Numbered from the stretch's first letter, positions 42,871 through 51,266 are shown. The stretch is 64,000 nucleotides of DNA from Solimonas thermocellulolyticum (GCF_040327995.1 NZ_JBEPIJ010000006.1:124001-188000); one strand, 5' to 3'. Notes: generated by a model not told the origin, from the sequence alone. Program-made: numbers and translations.

Positions 42871-44079
42871 ATGATTCGCTTTTCAACGATCGGCGCCATC
42901 GTCGGCGCCGGATTCTTGCTCGGTGCCTGCGGTGGCGGCGGCTCACCGCCGGCCGCGCCGCCGAGTCGCAGTGATACCGACTACATCGTCGTCGCCCGCG
43001 TCGGCGGTCCGCTCGACCCGGTGCAGGATCAGGTCAGCAGCGGCGTCTTCGCGCCACTGGCCGAGGCGGCGGCAGGCACCCCACTCGAAGCGGTGATCCG
43101 CTGCGCCGATGAAGTCGTGACTTACAACGTGCTCGATCTGGGCGACACCGTGCTGGCGCAACTGCAGGCCACGTTGCTCAGCGGCGGTGGCACGCCGCTC
43201 GATCCGAATCCGGCCGCGCTGACCGCCGCGCTGGGTTCGCTGGCGGCAAACCTGACGCAGTTGCTCGAATCGCTGGCCGGGCTTGGCGAGGGCTGCACCG
43301 CCGACATTCTTGCGCTCGAGCGCATCGACTCCGGCGTGAATCCGCTAGAGGGCACACCGCTGGCGCCGCTGGGCGCTGCGCTCGGACCGGTGCTTGCACA
43401 GATCGCGTCGCTGGTCAATGGCAGCGGCAACGCCGGCGAGGACCTGCAGTTGTCAAGCGTCGCCGCGCTCGTCGCACAGCTCAAGCTCGCGCTGCAGAAC
43501 GGCCTCGCCCAGGTTCCGGCCGAGGCCTACGAGACGCCGATTGCCGGCGCCGCGCTGACGACGCTGTCGATGGCGCTCGACGACACCAGTGCCTTGCTCG
43601 ATGCCGCGCTCGCCTACGACGGCCCCGCGACCGGCGCCGGCGTACAGGTGCTGCTGGAGCACACACTGGTGAATCTGCTCACAGAGGTCGTGCCGGTGCG
43701 CGCCTTCGAGGCGCAGGCAGGTCAGCATGGCCTGATCAGTGGCCCGATCGAAAGCGGTGCCGCACAGCTCGCGGCGCTGCTGGGTCAGCTCGTCGGCACG
43801 GTCAGCACGCCGGTGCTCGCCAATACGCTCGGTGGTGCGCTCGACCCGGTGCTCGATCCGATCGAGAACGAGTTGCTGCCGGCACTGCTCGCCCCGCTCA
43901 GCGAGGCCCTCGCCGGCATCGGCGGTGGCGGCGGCGGCAATCCGCTGGGGCCGGTGCTCGGCATCGTCCAGAGCGTGCTCGGCACGCTGGCCGGTGGCAT
44001 CGGCGGTGGCGCCGGCGGCGGTGACTGCCCGTTCGCCGGGCTGCCGCTGCTGTCGGTGCTCTGCGGCGACGGCGGTTGA
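42871..44079 (+). CDS. Large repetitive lipoprotein of unknown function
   Basis: The 402-residue product has a lipoprotein signal (LLGAC, Cys about residue 18) with GAGGAG before the start. The mature protein is rich in Leu, Ala, Gly and Pro with recurring patterns such as PLDPVQDQV, LDPVLDPIENELL and GGGGGNPLGPVLG, suggesting a long helical or repeat structure. Similar repetitive lipoproteins occur in Pseudomonas and are unnamed. A C-terminal pair of Cys (GDCPFAGLPLLSVLCGD) may form a disulphide. Function unknown; probably cell-surface. Confidence 0.7.
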   Translation: MIRFSTIGAIVGAGFLLGACGGGGSPPAAPPSRSDTDYIVVARVGGPLDPVQDQVSSGVFAPLAEAAAGTPLEAVIRCADEVVTYNVLDLGDTVLAQLQATLLSGGGTPLDPNPAALTAALGSLAANLTQLLESLAGLGEGCTADILALERIDSGVNPLEGTPLAPLGAALGPVLAQIASLVNGSGNAGEDLQLSSVAALVAQLKLALQNGLAQVPAEAYETPIAGAALTTLSMALDDTSALLDAALAYDGPATGAGVQVLLEHTLVNLLTEVVPVRAFEAQAGQHGLISGPIESGAAQLAALLGQLVGTVSTPVLANTLGGALDPVLDPIENELLPALLAPLSEALAGIGGGGGGNPLGPVLGIVQSVLGTLAGGIGGGAGGGDCPFAGLPLLSVLCGDGG

Positions 44080-44250
44080 TCGGCGTTGCCTGCGATCACC
44101 ACGCGGTCCGCGGCGTCGGGCCAGCTCGCGGCATCGCGCGCTGGCCCATTCGCCACGCGCGCGGCCGCGTCCTCGACACCGGGCGCAACTGCGGGTCGGG
44201 ATCACGGCAAACGCAGGCCACGACCGCCGCAGCGGGGCGCCCGAGAACAA

Positions 44251-44285
44251 ATGGACAATGTTCATCCGGGCGCTAGAATCCGTCC
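44251..44285 (+). promoter_or_regulatory. Promoter and operator of the TetR gene (leaderless)
   Basis: ATGGACAATGTTCAT (44251-44265) is an imperfect 15-bp palindrome, ATGrACA-n-TGTyCAT. Its TGGACA (44252-44257) doubles as the -35; a TAGAAT -10 lies 16 nt later at 44274-44279. Only 6 nt separate the -10 from ATG 44286, so transcription should start at the start codon. Operator overlapping its own -35 predicts autorepression. Confidence 0.6.
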
Positions 44286-44888
44286 ATGGGGCGTCGCAAC
44301 CAGCATTCCCGTGAACAGCAGCGCGACATGGCGATCGCCGCGGCCGAACTGATTCTCGTGCGCGAGGGCTTCGGCGGGCTGTCGATGCGCAAGGTCGCCG
44401 ACGCGATCGGCTACACCGTCGGCCAGCTCTATCTGATCTTCGAGAACCAGGACGATCTGCTCGCGATCATCAACGAGCGCACCACCGATGCGATCTACGG
44501 CCACCTGCGCGACCGCGCCGAAACCATCGTCGAACCGCTCGCGCGTCTGCGCGCGCTGGCGGCCGCCTACATCGAATTCGCACAACGCCATCCGCACCGC
44601 TTCCGCATGCTGTTCGAACACCAGTTGCCGCCGGCGATGCAACCGCGGCCAAGCAGCGAGCTGCGCATCAAGCGCATGTTCGAGCTGGTCGAATCCACGC
44701 TCGCGCCGCTGCTGCCGAGGACCTCACCGGCACGCCTGCGCCAGACCGCGGCGACGCTGTGGAGCGGGGTCCACGGCATCGCCGCGCTCGCGGTCGGCGG
44801 CAAGTTGAAATGGGCCGGCGACGCCGATTTCCAGCGCTACAGCGACCAGCTCGTCTCCACCTTCGTCGCCGGCCTGGCGCACGTTTGA
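44286..44888 (+). CDS. TetR-family regulator of the pspA-yiaAB operon
   Basis: The 200-residue protein has a TetR helix-turn-helix: AAELILVREGFGGLSMRKVA, DAIGYTVGQLYLIFENQDDL, followed by a helical ligand domain. Its promoter and the pspA promoter carry the same ATGAACA-TGTTCAT-type palindrome, so it very likely represses itself and pspA. It is convergent with yiaAB (12 bp between stops). The mRNA looks leaderless (see promoter entry). Ligand unknown; membrane damage or a lipophilic toxin is a reasonable guess. Confidence 0.9.
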   Translation: MGRRNQHSREQQRDMAIAAAELILVREGFGGLSMRKVADAIGYTVGQLYLIFENQDDLLAIINERTTDAIYGHLRDRAETIVEPLARLRALAAAYIEFAQRHPHRFRMLFEHQLPPAMQPRPSSELRIKRMFELVESTLAPLLPRTSPARLRQTAATLWSGVHGIAALAVGGKLKWAGDADFQRYSDQLVSTFVAGLAHV

Positions 44889-44900
44889 AACCGGCGCGGT

Positions 44901-45188
44901 TCAGCGCTCGACACCGTACTCCTTGAGCAGCTTCTCGGTGCGCGCCTGCGCGAGCTGATTGATCAGCTTGCCGGCCTCGAACTGGTCGCGCAGCGTCTTG
45001 GCGAGCGTGAAGGTCGCGCCGGTGAGAAACAGGGTGCCGAGCACCAGATAGCCGCGCATCCAGATCGGCACCTCGCCCATCATGACGATGCCGAACAGCA
45101 TGCCGCCGAGCGCGCAGGCGAAGGACACCTTGACGAAGAACACCCAGGCGGGCGAATCCAAGCGCGTGCTGTCGTACTGGTTTTCCAT
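44901..45188 (-). CDS. YiaA/YiaB-type two-helix inner-membrane protein
   Basis: This 95-residue protein has two membrane helices (VFFVKVSFACALGGMLFG and YLVLGTLFLTGATFTLAKTL) and the YiaAB signature of aromatic start, MRGYL loop and FTLAKTLRDQFE after TM2. It has an AAAGGAG ribosome site 7 nt before ATG 45188. YiaA/YiaB-domain proteins are linked to envelope stress and often travel with PspA homologues. It is the last gene of the pspA operon. Confidence 0.82.
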   Translation of the reverse strand: MENQYDSTRLDSPAWVFFVKVSFACALGGMLFGIVMMGEVPIWMRGYLVLGTLFLTGATFTLAKTLRDQFEAGKLINQLAQARTEKLLKEYGVER

Positions 45189-45203
45189 GTCGAGACTCCT
45201 TTT

Positions 45204-45371
45204 CTAGAACGTCGAGATCAGATCACCGAGCCAGCGGCCAGGCGCGCGCGGGTCGGCAAGCAGCACGCACAGACAGTTGAGCACCGCGGTTCTCAGCGAT
45301 AGGCGCAGCAAACGCCGCAGGCGCAGTCCGCGTGGCGTAGTGACCTGGCGGCAGTCGTGAACGTCATTCAT
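45204..45371 (-). CDS. Small ORF between pspA and yiaAB
   Basis: A 55-residue frame starts at ATG 45371, overlapping the pspA stop by 8 nt, and ends 15 bp before yiaAB. The product RRLLRLSLRTAVLNCLCVLL then ADPRAPGRWLGDLISTF is basic and amphipathic, perhaps membrane-associated. An alternative start at 45395 exists. No family known and no strong ribosome site; translational coupling to pspA could serve. Uncertain. Confidence 0.4.
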   Translation of the reverse strand: MNDVHDCRQVTTPRGLRLRRLLRLSLRTAVLNCLCVLLADPRAPGRWLGDLISTF

Positions 45372-46065
45372 TTGTTGGTCGTGATGATGTGCCATCGGCC
45401 TGAACCCGCGCTTTGAGCGTCGCCATGGCCGCATCGACCTCGGCCGCGACGGTCACGCGCTCGGCTTCGCGATCGAGGCTGTGCGCCTCTTCGACCAGCT
45501 CCGCGGCGGCGGCGGCTTCGGCCTCGAGGCTGCCGGCCTTTTGCGCCAACCGGTCCAGTTTCTGCGCCCGCGCCATTGCCCGGCCGTAGTGATCGCGAAA
45601 TCGCAGGGCGACGCCGGCGGCCTCGCCCGCCGTCAGGCAGGCGCGGATCTCGGCGGCGCGGATCTGCGCCTCGGCGAGCTCGCGCTTGAGCTGATCGATC
45701 TGCTGGCGCACGCGCTGCGCCGCCTGCTGCGCCGAAGCCAGCGGGCGCTCGCGCGCCTTTGCCTGCGCGCGCGCCGTTACCGCGCGTTGCAGGGCTTCGC
45801 GGGCGAGCCGCTCGTCGCCGGCGCGCAGCAGCGCTCCGGCTTTCGCGTCCCAGCCGGTGGCGTCCTCATGCAGGCGGTCGCGCTCCTTAGCGAGGCGCTT
45901 GTGCGCGCCTAGCGCAACGACCAGCGCCCGCTGCGCCGCCTGGATGTCCTCGGTGAGGTCGCGCAGCACCTGCTGTGCCATGACATCCGGATTCTCGACC
46001 CGGTCGAGACCGTGGTGCGCATGGGCCGCGACCATCTCGCGGATTCTTGCCATCAGACTTGCCAT
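45364..46065 (-). CDS. PspA/IM30-family membrane-stress protein
   Basis: The 233-residue protein is an almost continuous coiled coil with PspA-like opening (RIREMVAAHAHHGLDRVENP, VMAQQVLRDLTEDIQAAQRA) and repeated heptads afterwards. PspA/IM30 proteins bind and seal damaged inner membranes. GAGGAG precedes ATG 46065. Its promoter has a consensus -35 TTGACA immediately joined to the perfect TetR palindrome, so it is probably repressed by the nearby TetR rather than by the sigma54/PspF system known from enterobacteria. First gene of pspA-small ORF-yiaAB. Confidence 0.88.
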   Translation of the reverse strand: MASLMARIREMVAAHAHHGLDRVENPDVMAQQVLRDLTEDIQAAQRALVVALGAHKRLAKERDRLHEDATGWDAKAGALLRAGDERLAREALQRAVTARAQAKARERPLASAQQAAQRVRQQIDQLKRELAEAQIRAAEIRACLTAGEAAGVALRFRDHYGRAMARAQKLDRLAQKAGSLEAEAAAAAELVEEAHSLDREAERVTVAAEVDAAMATLKARVQADGTSSRPTNE

Positions 46066-46085
46066 TTTGACTCCTCGTGTCGCGG

Positions 46086-46104
46086 TAATGAACGCCGCTC
46101 ATTA
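46086..46104. promoter_or_regulatory. Second inverted repeat in the pspA leader
   Basis: TAATGA (46086-46091) and TCATTA (46099-46104) are inverted around 7 nt, about 20 bp before the pspA ATG on the minus strand. It resembles a loose version of the TetR palindrome (AATGAACn.. /..TCATT). Could be a second operator or an mRNA hairpin. Confidence 0.35.
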
Positions 46105-46113
46105 AAGATTGTT

Positions 46114-46134
46114 ATGAACAGTGTTCATTGTCAA
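46114..46134 (-). promoter_or_regulatory. pspA promoter -35 with perfect TetR-type operator
   Basis: ATGAACAGTGTTCAT (46114-46128) is a perfect 7-1-7 palindrome. On the minus strand the consensus -35 TTGACA (46129-46134) directly precedes it, so the operator fills the -35/-10 spacer; the -10 itself is poor (CAATCT at 17 nt). The same palindrome with two mismatches lies at the tetR promoter. It also lies 102 bp upstream of the divergent LpxH-like gene. Confidence 0.7.
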
Positions 46135-46230
46135 GCGCTCAGCAAGACCGTCACGAAAGCTTCACGCAGCCGTCATCGATCGCACACCCGGCATCCGGAT
46201 CATGCCGGCCGTGAAAACAGGGATTTACGC

Positions 46231-47094
46231 ATGAGCGCGCCGATCCGATCGTCGCCGAGGCCGCGGCGCAAGGACCATATCGAGCCCCACGGCAAGACCC
46301 ACTATCGGACGATCTGGATCTCCGACGTGCATCTGGGCACGCCCGGCTGCAAGGCGGCGCACCTGGTGGACTTTCTCAAACACCATACCTGCGATCACCT
46401 CTACCTGGTCGGCGACATCGTCGATGGCTGGAAGCTGCGCTCCGGCTGGTACTGGCCGCAGGAGCACACCAATGTCGTGCGCAAGATCCTGACCAAGGCC
46501 AAGCGCGGAACTCGGGTCCACTACGTCACCGGCAATCACGACGAGTTCCTGCGCAAATTCGTCGACTACAAGCTGCAGATCGGCAACATCCGGCTGGTCA
46601 ACGAGGCCGTGCACCAGACCGCCGACGGCCGCCGCCTGCTGGTCATCCACGGGGATCTGTTCGACGTGATCACGCGCTACCACCGCTGGATCGCGATGGC
46701 CGGCGACGCCTTGTACGAAGGCACCATGCGCTTCAACTTCTGGTTCAACCGCGCGCGCGCGATGTTAGGCATGCGCTATTGGTCGCTGTCGGCCTTTGCC
46801 AAGCAGCACGTCAAGACGGCGGTGAACATCGTCTCGACCTTCGAGGACTCGCTCGCGCGCGAGTGCCGGCGCCGCGGCTTCGACGGTGTGGTCTGCGGCC
46901 ACATCCATCACGCCGATGCGCGCGACATCGGCGGCGTGAGCTACTACAACTGCGGCGATTGGGTCGAGTCGTGCACGGCACTGACCGAGGACAATAACGG
47001 CCGCATCCAGGTCGTGCGCTGGGTCCAGCTCGATCACTTGAACCAGGGATCCCCGACGGTGGCGCCAGTCACGGACGCGCGCCGCGCGGCCTGA
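46231..47094 (+). CDS. LpxH-like metallophosphoesterase (UDP-2,3-diacylglucosamine diphosphatase family)
   Basis: The 287-residue protein has calcineurin-type metal motifs: ISDVHLG, VGDIVDGW, TGNHDEFLR, HGDLFD and CGHIHHA. The set fits the LpxH-like group that cleaves UDP-2,3-diacylglucosamine in lipid A synthesis; other members act on different phosphoesters, so the substrate is likely but not certain. It is divergent from pspA, and the operator between them could also control it. AGGGA lies 8 nt before ATG 46231. Confidence 0.85.
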   Translation: MSAPIRSSPRPRRKDHIEPHGKTHYRTIWISDVHLGTPGCKAAHLVDFLKHHTCDHLYLVGDIVDGWKLRSGWYWPQEHTNVVRKILTKAKRGTRVHYVTGNHDEFLRKFVDYKLQIGNIRLVNEAVHQTADGRRLLVIHGDLFDVITRYHRWIAMAGDALYEGTMRFNFWFNRARAMLGMRYWSLSAFAKQHVKTAVNIVSTFEDSLARECRRRGFDGVVCGHIHHADARDIGGVSYYNCGDWVESCTALTEDNNGRIQVVRWVQLDHLNQGSPTVAPVTDARRAA

Positions 47095-47175
47095 TCGGCA
47101 GACGCTAGCGCCTTGCGCTTGCATCTCCCCGCGAGGTCTGCAGACTAGGCCGCTGATTCCGACTGCGGGCGCCTC

Positions 47176-47826
47176 ATGCGCACTTGTCTCACCGTGGGTC
47201 TGACCGGCGGCATCGCCAGCGGCAAGTCGACCGTGCAGAACGCCTTCGCTGCGCTCGGCGTGCCCGTCCTCGACGCCGACCAGGTCGCTCGTGAGGTGGT
47301 GGCACCGGGCTCGCCCGCGCTCGATGCGATCGCTCGCGAGTTCGGCGCCGATATGCTGCTCGCCGACGGCTCGCTCGATCGTCGACGGATGCGCGAGCAT
47401 GTGTTCGCCGAGCCGCAGCGGCTGCGGCGTTTGGAAGCGATCACGCACCCGCCGATCCGCGCACGCATGCGCACCTGGCTGTCGGAACAGCGGGCGCCCT
47501 ACTGCGTGCTCAGCGTCGCGATTCTGCTCGAGGCGCGGATGCATGACCTCGTGGATCGGGTACTCGTGGTCGACGTGCCGGTGGCGGTCCAGCGCGAGCG
47601 CCTTCGCGCCCGCGACGGCATCGACGATGTCTTGATCGAGCGGATGCTCGCGGCGCAGTCCTCGCGCGAGGCACGCCTGGCGGCAGCCGACGACGTGTTG
47701 CGCAACGACGGTCCGCTGGCACGCACCCAGCAGCACGTCGAGCGACTCCACCGCTTCTACCTCGGCCTGGCCGCGGACGGCACGCCAAAGGCGCCAGGGC
47801 TGCGTTTGCCGGCATCCGTGATCTAG
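47176..47826 (+). CDS. coaE: Dephospho-CoA kinase
   Basis: The 216-residue kinase has the P-loop GLTGGIASGKST at residues 8-19 and the CoaE pattern VPVLDADQVAREVVAPGSPA and RRLEAITHPPIRARM. It phosphorylates the 3'-hydroxyl of dephospho-CoA, the last step of coenzyme A synthesis. It is followed 37 bp later by zapD and then yacG, the standard order of this gene set in gammaproteobacteria. Confidence 0.95.
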   Translation: MRTCLTVGLTGGIASGKSTVQNAFAALGVPVLDADQVAREVVAPGSPALDAIAREFGADMLLADGSLDRRRMREHVFAEPQRLRRLEAITHPPIRARMRTWLSEQRAPYCVLSVAILLEARMHDLVDRVLVVDVPVAVQRERLRARDGIDDVLIERMLAAQSSREARLAAADDVLRNDGPLARTQQHVERLHRFYLGLAADGTPKAPGLRLPASVI

Positions 47827-47863
47827 TTCACAATGGAGTTTTGTAGCGGGAAGGGGGCTTCGG

Positions 47864-48640
47864 GTGTCTGAGGCGGGCGAAACCATTGCCTTCGAGCAAC
47901 CGCTGACCGAGCGGGTGCGCACCTTCCTGCGGCTGGAGTTCTTGTTCAGCCAGCACGAGCACCATCGACAGGACCACAGCGAGTTCGGCGTGCGTGCGAC
48001 GCTGCACACCATGCTCGATACGCTCGTGGTGTTGTCGCGTTCGGACTTGAAGAACGACATCCTCAAGGAACTCACCGATCAACACGCACATCTGACCCGT
48101 CTCGCCGCCACGCCGGGCATCGATCGTGACCGGCTCGGCGACATCCTCACGGACATCGCGCGCGCGCAGAACGGCCTGCAGCAGCTCGCGACCCAGTTTG
48201 CGGGCTCGTTGCTGCGCGAGAGCGACTTTCTCAACGGCATCCTCAACCGCTCCGGTATTCCCGGCGGTACCTGCGGCTTCGACCTGCCGCATTACCACTA
48301 CTGGCTGTCCCAGCCTTACGAACGCGTGCGCCGCGATCTCGACGCCTGGCGCGCGGACATCAAACCGTTCACCGATGCGATCAGCCTTTACCTGCAGCTG
48401 CTGCGCACCAGCGTCGAGCCGCGAGCCGCTGATGCGCGCGGCGGCATGTACGTCGTCACCCCGCCGGGGCCGTGTCAATTGATCCGCGTGCTGGTGGCCA
48501 AGCAAGCCGGCGTCTATCCCGAGATCAGCGCCGGCAAGCACCGCTGCACGGTGCGCTTCATGGACGCGCGATCGGCCACCGGCCGCGCGCAGCAGACGTC
48601 CGCGGACATCGGCTTTTCGATCCAGTTCTGCGCGCTGTGA
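47864..48640 (+). CDS. zapD: Cell division protein ZapD
   Basis: The 258-residue protein shows ZapD (DUF1342) blocks: FEQPLTERVRTFLRLEFLFS, FGVRATLHTMLDTLVVLSRS, GLQQLATQFAG and LPHYHYWLSQPYERVRRDLD. ZapD cross-links FtsZ filaments into bundles at the division site. It begins with GTG at 47864. Located between coaE and yacG as usual; its stop overlaps the yacG GTG. Confidence 0.93.
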   Translation: MSEAGETIAFEQPLTERVRTFLRLEFLFSQHEHHRQDHSEFGVRATLHTMLDTLVVLSRSDLKNDILKELTDQHAHLTRLAATPGIDRDRLGDILTDIARAQNGLQQLATQFAGSLLRESDFLNGILNRSGIPGGTCGFDLPHYHYWLSQPYERVRRDLDAWRADIKPFTDAISLYLQLLRTSVEPRAADARGGMYVVTPPGPCQLIRVLVAKQAGVYPEISAGKHRCTVRFMDARSATGRAQQTSADIGFSIQFCAL

Positions 48641-48861
48641 CCACGGCCAGCGCAACGACCGCTCGCATCGCCGCCTGCCCGCATTGCGGCAGATCGGCGC
48701 GCCTGGATGCGAGCAACCCCTGGCGGCCGTTCTGCAGCGAACGCTGCAAGCTGATCGACCTCGGAGCGTGGTTTAGCGAGGCGCGCTCGATTCCCGTCGG
48801 CGAGGCATCCGATCCCCTGCTCTCTCCGACGCAGCAAATGGCCGAGGACCGCGAATCCTGA
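48637..48861 (+). CDS. yacG: Zinc-binding DNA gyrase inhibitor YacG
   Basis: The 74-residue protein has the four-Cys zinc site Cys14-Pro-His-Cys17 and Cys33-Ser-Glu-Arg-Cys37 (CPHCG and CSERCKLIDLG), the signature of YacG. YacG binds GyrB and blocks gyrase activity in E. coli. It starts with GTG overlapping the zapD stop (GTGA), indicating translational coupling. Confidence 0.93.
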   Translation: MTTASATTARIAACPHCGRSARLDASNPWRPFCSERCKLIDLGAWFSEARSIPVGEASDPLLSPTQQMAEDRES

Positions 48862-48986
48862 CCGTGCGTGGCATCCCCGCCGGCAAGACCCTGCCGCACG
48901 GCGCATGACCGAGTCGTCGGTGCGGCCGCGAGCCGCGAAGCGTGCCAGCGCGCGGCTGCGGCGCGTGCGCACGTCGTCCCCCTGGA

Positions 48987-49946
48987 TCATCCCGCTTCAG
49001 GCCCGCGCCAATACGCCGAGACGCCGGCAACGCCCTGCGCCCACGCCGCGAAAGCCCGTGGCAGAACCTCGGGCCCGACGCCGCCGATGGCGTAGACCGG
49101 CAGCGCGATGCTGCCGCGCAGCGCGGCGAATCCGTCCCAGCCGAGTGGGGATGTTTCGGGGTGGCTCGGGGTCGGGAGCACCGTGCCGAGCACGGCGGCA
49201 TCGAAACCGAGCGCCGCGGCACGGCGCAGGCCCGCACCATCGTGCACGGAAGCCAGGCGCAAACCTTTGACCGCGGGTGCCGCGGTGAGCGCCTGCAGCG
49301 TGGCGTCCGTGGCATGCCAGCCCGCCGCGCCCAGCGCCGTGACCATCGCCGGATCACGGTCGAGCAGCAGTTGCAGGCCGTGCTGCGCGGCGCGCGGCAG
49401 TAGCCGTGCGGCGAGATCGCGGTAACGCGCGTCGTCGAGCGTGGGCAGGCGCAGGCGCAGCAGGGCGCCGGGTGGCAGGTGTCCGAGCCCGGCAAGGATC
49501 TCGTCGGCGCGCGCCGCGGGCGGCGTGAAGACGTAGTGCTCGGGCAGGGTCAAGGCACGCACGATCGGCGCCACGGTCGGCAACGCCTGCGGCCATGCCG
49601 CCAGCGCTGACGGTGCGACCCAGCGCAGCGTCTGGCCCTCGCGCGGCTGCGGCTCACCATCGAAGGCGTCGACGCGCCAGGTTTCGAGCACGACGCTGCG
49701 GTTGCTGTACTCGTGGCGAAAGCGGATCAGCGGCCGCGCCGCGCGCACGCGCACGCCGAGTTCCTCCTCGATCTCGCGCGTCAGTGCGTCGATCGCGGTC
49801 TCTCCCGGTTCGATCTTGCCGCCGGGAAACTCCCACCAGCCGGCGGCGATCTTGCCCGCTGGCCGCTGCGTGAACAGCACCTCGCCGCCGGGCCGGCACA
49901 GCACCCCGGCCGCGACGTGGATCAGCGGGCGTGCCGGGGCCGTCAC
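48987..49946 (-). CDS. mutT: Nudix hydrolase (MutT-like) fused to a thiamine-phosphate-synthase-like domain
   Basis: The 319-residue protein joins two domains. Residues 1-130 are a Nudix hydrolase with the full box from GGKIEPGETAIDA through REIEEELGV, typical of 8-oxo-dGTP-cleaving MutT. Residues about 150-319 form a ThiE/TenI-like TIM barrel (LRLASVHDGAGLRRAAALGF, LPVYAIGGVGPEVLPRAFAA). The same fusion is known in Pseudomonas next to argJ and secA. The C-terminal half lacks an obvious full ThiE phosphate site and may be structural or degenerate. Located 99 bp downstream of argJ on the same strand. Confidence 0.9.
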   Translation of the reverse strand: MTAPARPLIHVAAGVLCRPGGEVLFTQRPAGKIAAGWWEFPGGKIEPGETAIDALTREIEEELGVRVRAARPLIRFRHEYSNRSVVLETWRVDAFDGEPQPREGQTLRWVAPSALAAWPQALPTVAPIVRALTLPEHYVFTPPAARADEILAGLGHLPPGALLRLRLPTLDDARYRDLAARLLPRAAQHGLQLLLDRDPAMVTALGAAGWHATDATLQALTAAPAVKGLRLASVHDGAGLRRAAALGFDAAVLGTVLPTPSHPETSPLGWDGFAALRGSIALPVYAIGGVGPEVLPRAFAAWAQGVAGVSAYWRGPEAG

Positions 49947-50045
49947 GCAGCACCGCTGCGCGCCGGCGAGCGCCCGAAACGAGGGGCGGCGCGGCAGGCC
50001 CGGACGCTCACGAGCACCGCGCCGGAGACGGCGTCACCGATGTGC

Positions 50046-51266
50046 TCACGTGCGGTATTCGGCGTTGATCTTCACGTAGTCGTAGCTGAAGTCGCAGGTC
50101 CAGATGCGCGCGCGCGCATCACCGCGGCCGAGATCGACGCCGATGGTGAACTCCGGCTTGGCAACCACCGCAGCGCCGCGCTCCTCGCGGTAGTCCGGAT
50201 GCGGCTCGCCGTTTTCGAGCAGAATCACCTCGTCGAGCTTTACGCCGACACGCGCCGGATCAAGGCCATCGACACCGGCCTTGCCGATCGCCATGACGAT
50301 GCGCCCCCAGTTGGCGTCACCGGCGAACATCGCCGTCTTCACCAGCGGCGAGTTGGCGATCGCATAGGCGACCTGGCGCGCCTCGGCCGTGCTGGCGGCG
50401 CCGCCGACCTCGACGGTGATGAAGCGCGTCGCGCCCTCGCCGTCGCGCACGACCGCGTGCGCGAGCTCGATGCACACCGCGCGGATGGCATCGAGCACGA
50501 TGTGATAGTCGGCGTCGCCACGCTCGATGTCGTGCGTACCGACCTTTGCCGTCGCACACAGCACGCAGGCGTCGTTGGTGGAGGTGTCGCTGTCGACGGT
50601 GACGCAATTGAACGAGTCATCGACGGCGGCACGCAACGCCGCGTCGGCGGCAGCCGGCGTGAGCCGCGCATCGGTGGCGACGAATGCCAGCATCGTCGCC
50701 ATGTGCGGCTCGATCATGCCGACGCCCTTGGCGATGCCGGTGACCGTAACCTCGCCCTGCGCGGTCCGCACGCGCCGGCTCGCGCCCTTGGGCACGGTGT
50801 CGGTGGTCATGATCGCGCGCGCCGCGGCAAGCCAGGCATCCGGCGCCAGTGCGGCCACGGCCCTGGGGATCGCCTCGCCGATGCGCTGCACCGGCAGGCG
50901 CTGCCCGATCACGCCGGTCGAGAACGGCAGCACTTCTTCGGGCGCGCAGCCGAGCGCGGCGGCGAGCGCGGCCGTCGTCGCGCGCGCATCGTCGAGCCCG
51001 CCGCGACCGGTCGCGGCATTGGCATTGCCGGCGTTCACCAGCAGTGCGCGCTGCGCCGCCGTCCGCGAAAGACGTTCGCGGCACAGCCGCACCGGTGCGG
51101 CCGCAAACGCGTTTTGCGTGAACACGCCGGCGACGCGGCTGCCGGGTGCCAGCTCGATCACCAGCAGGTCTTTTCGACCCGGCTTCTTGATCGCCGCCTC
51201 GGCGGTACCCAGGCGCACGCCGGCGACCGGCCACAGCGCGGAAGGTTCAGAGAGGTTGACGGCCAT
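50046..51266 (-). CDS. argJ: Glutamate N-acetyltransferase / N-acetylglutamate synthase (ArgJ)
   Basis: The 406-residue precursor matches ArgJ: MAVNLSEPSALWPVAGVRLG start, LLVNAGNANAATG, and the self-cleavage site EPHMA-TMLAFVATDA, with Thr191 becoming the N-terminal nucleophile of the beta chain. It moves the acetyl group from N-acetylornithine to glutamate in the arginine cycle. ATG 51266 is chosen over 51281 because similarity starts there. It is 81 bp downstream of secA. Confidence 0.95.
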   Translation of the reverse strand: MAVNLSEPSALWPVAGVRLGTAEAAIKKPGRKDLLVIELAPGSRVAGVFTQNAFAAAPVRLCRERLSRTAAQRALLVNAGNANAATGRGGLDDARATTAALAAALGCAPEEVLPFSTGVIGQRLPVQRIGEAIPRAVAALAPDAWLAAARAIMTTDTVPKGASRRVRTAQGEVTVTGIAKGVGMIEPHMATMLAFVATDARLTPAAADAALRAAVDDSFNCVTVDSDTSTNDACVLCATAKVGTHDIERGDADYHIVLDAIRAVCIELAHAVVRDGEGATRFITVEVGGAASTAEARQVAYAIANSPLVKTAMFAGDANWGRIVMAIGKAGVDGLDPARVGVKLDEVILLENGEPHPDYREERGAAVVAKPEFTIGVDLGRGDARARIWTCDFSYDYVKINAEYRT

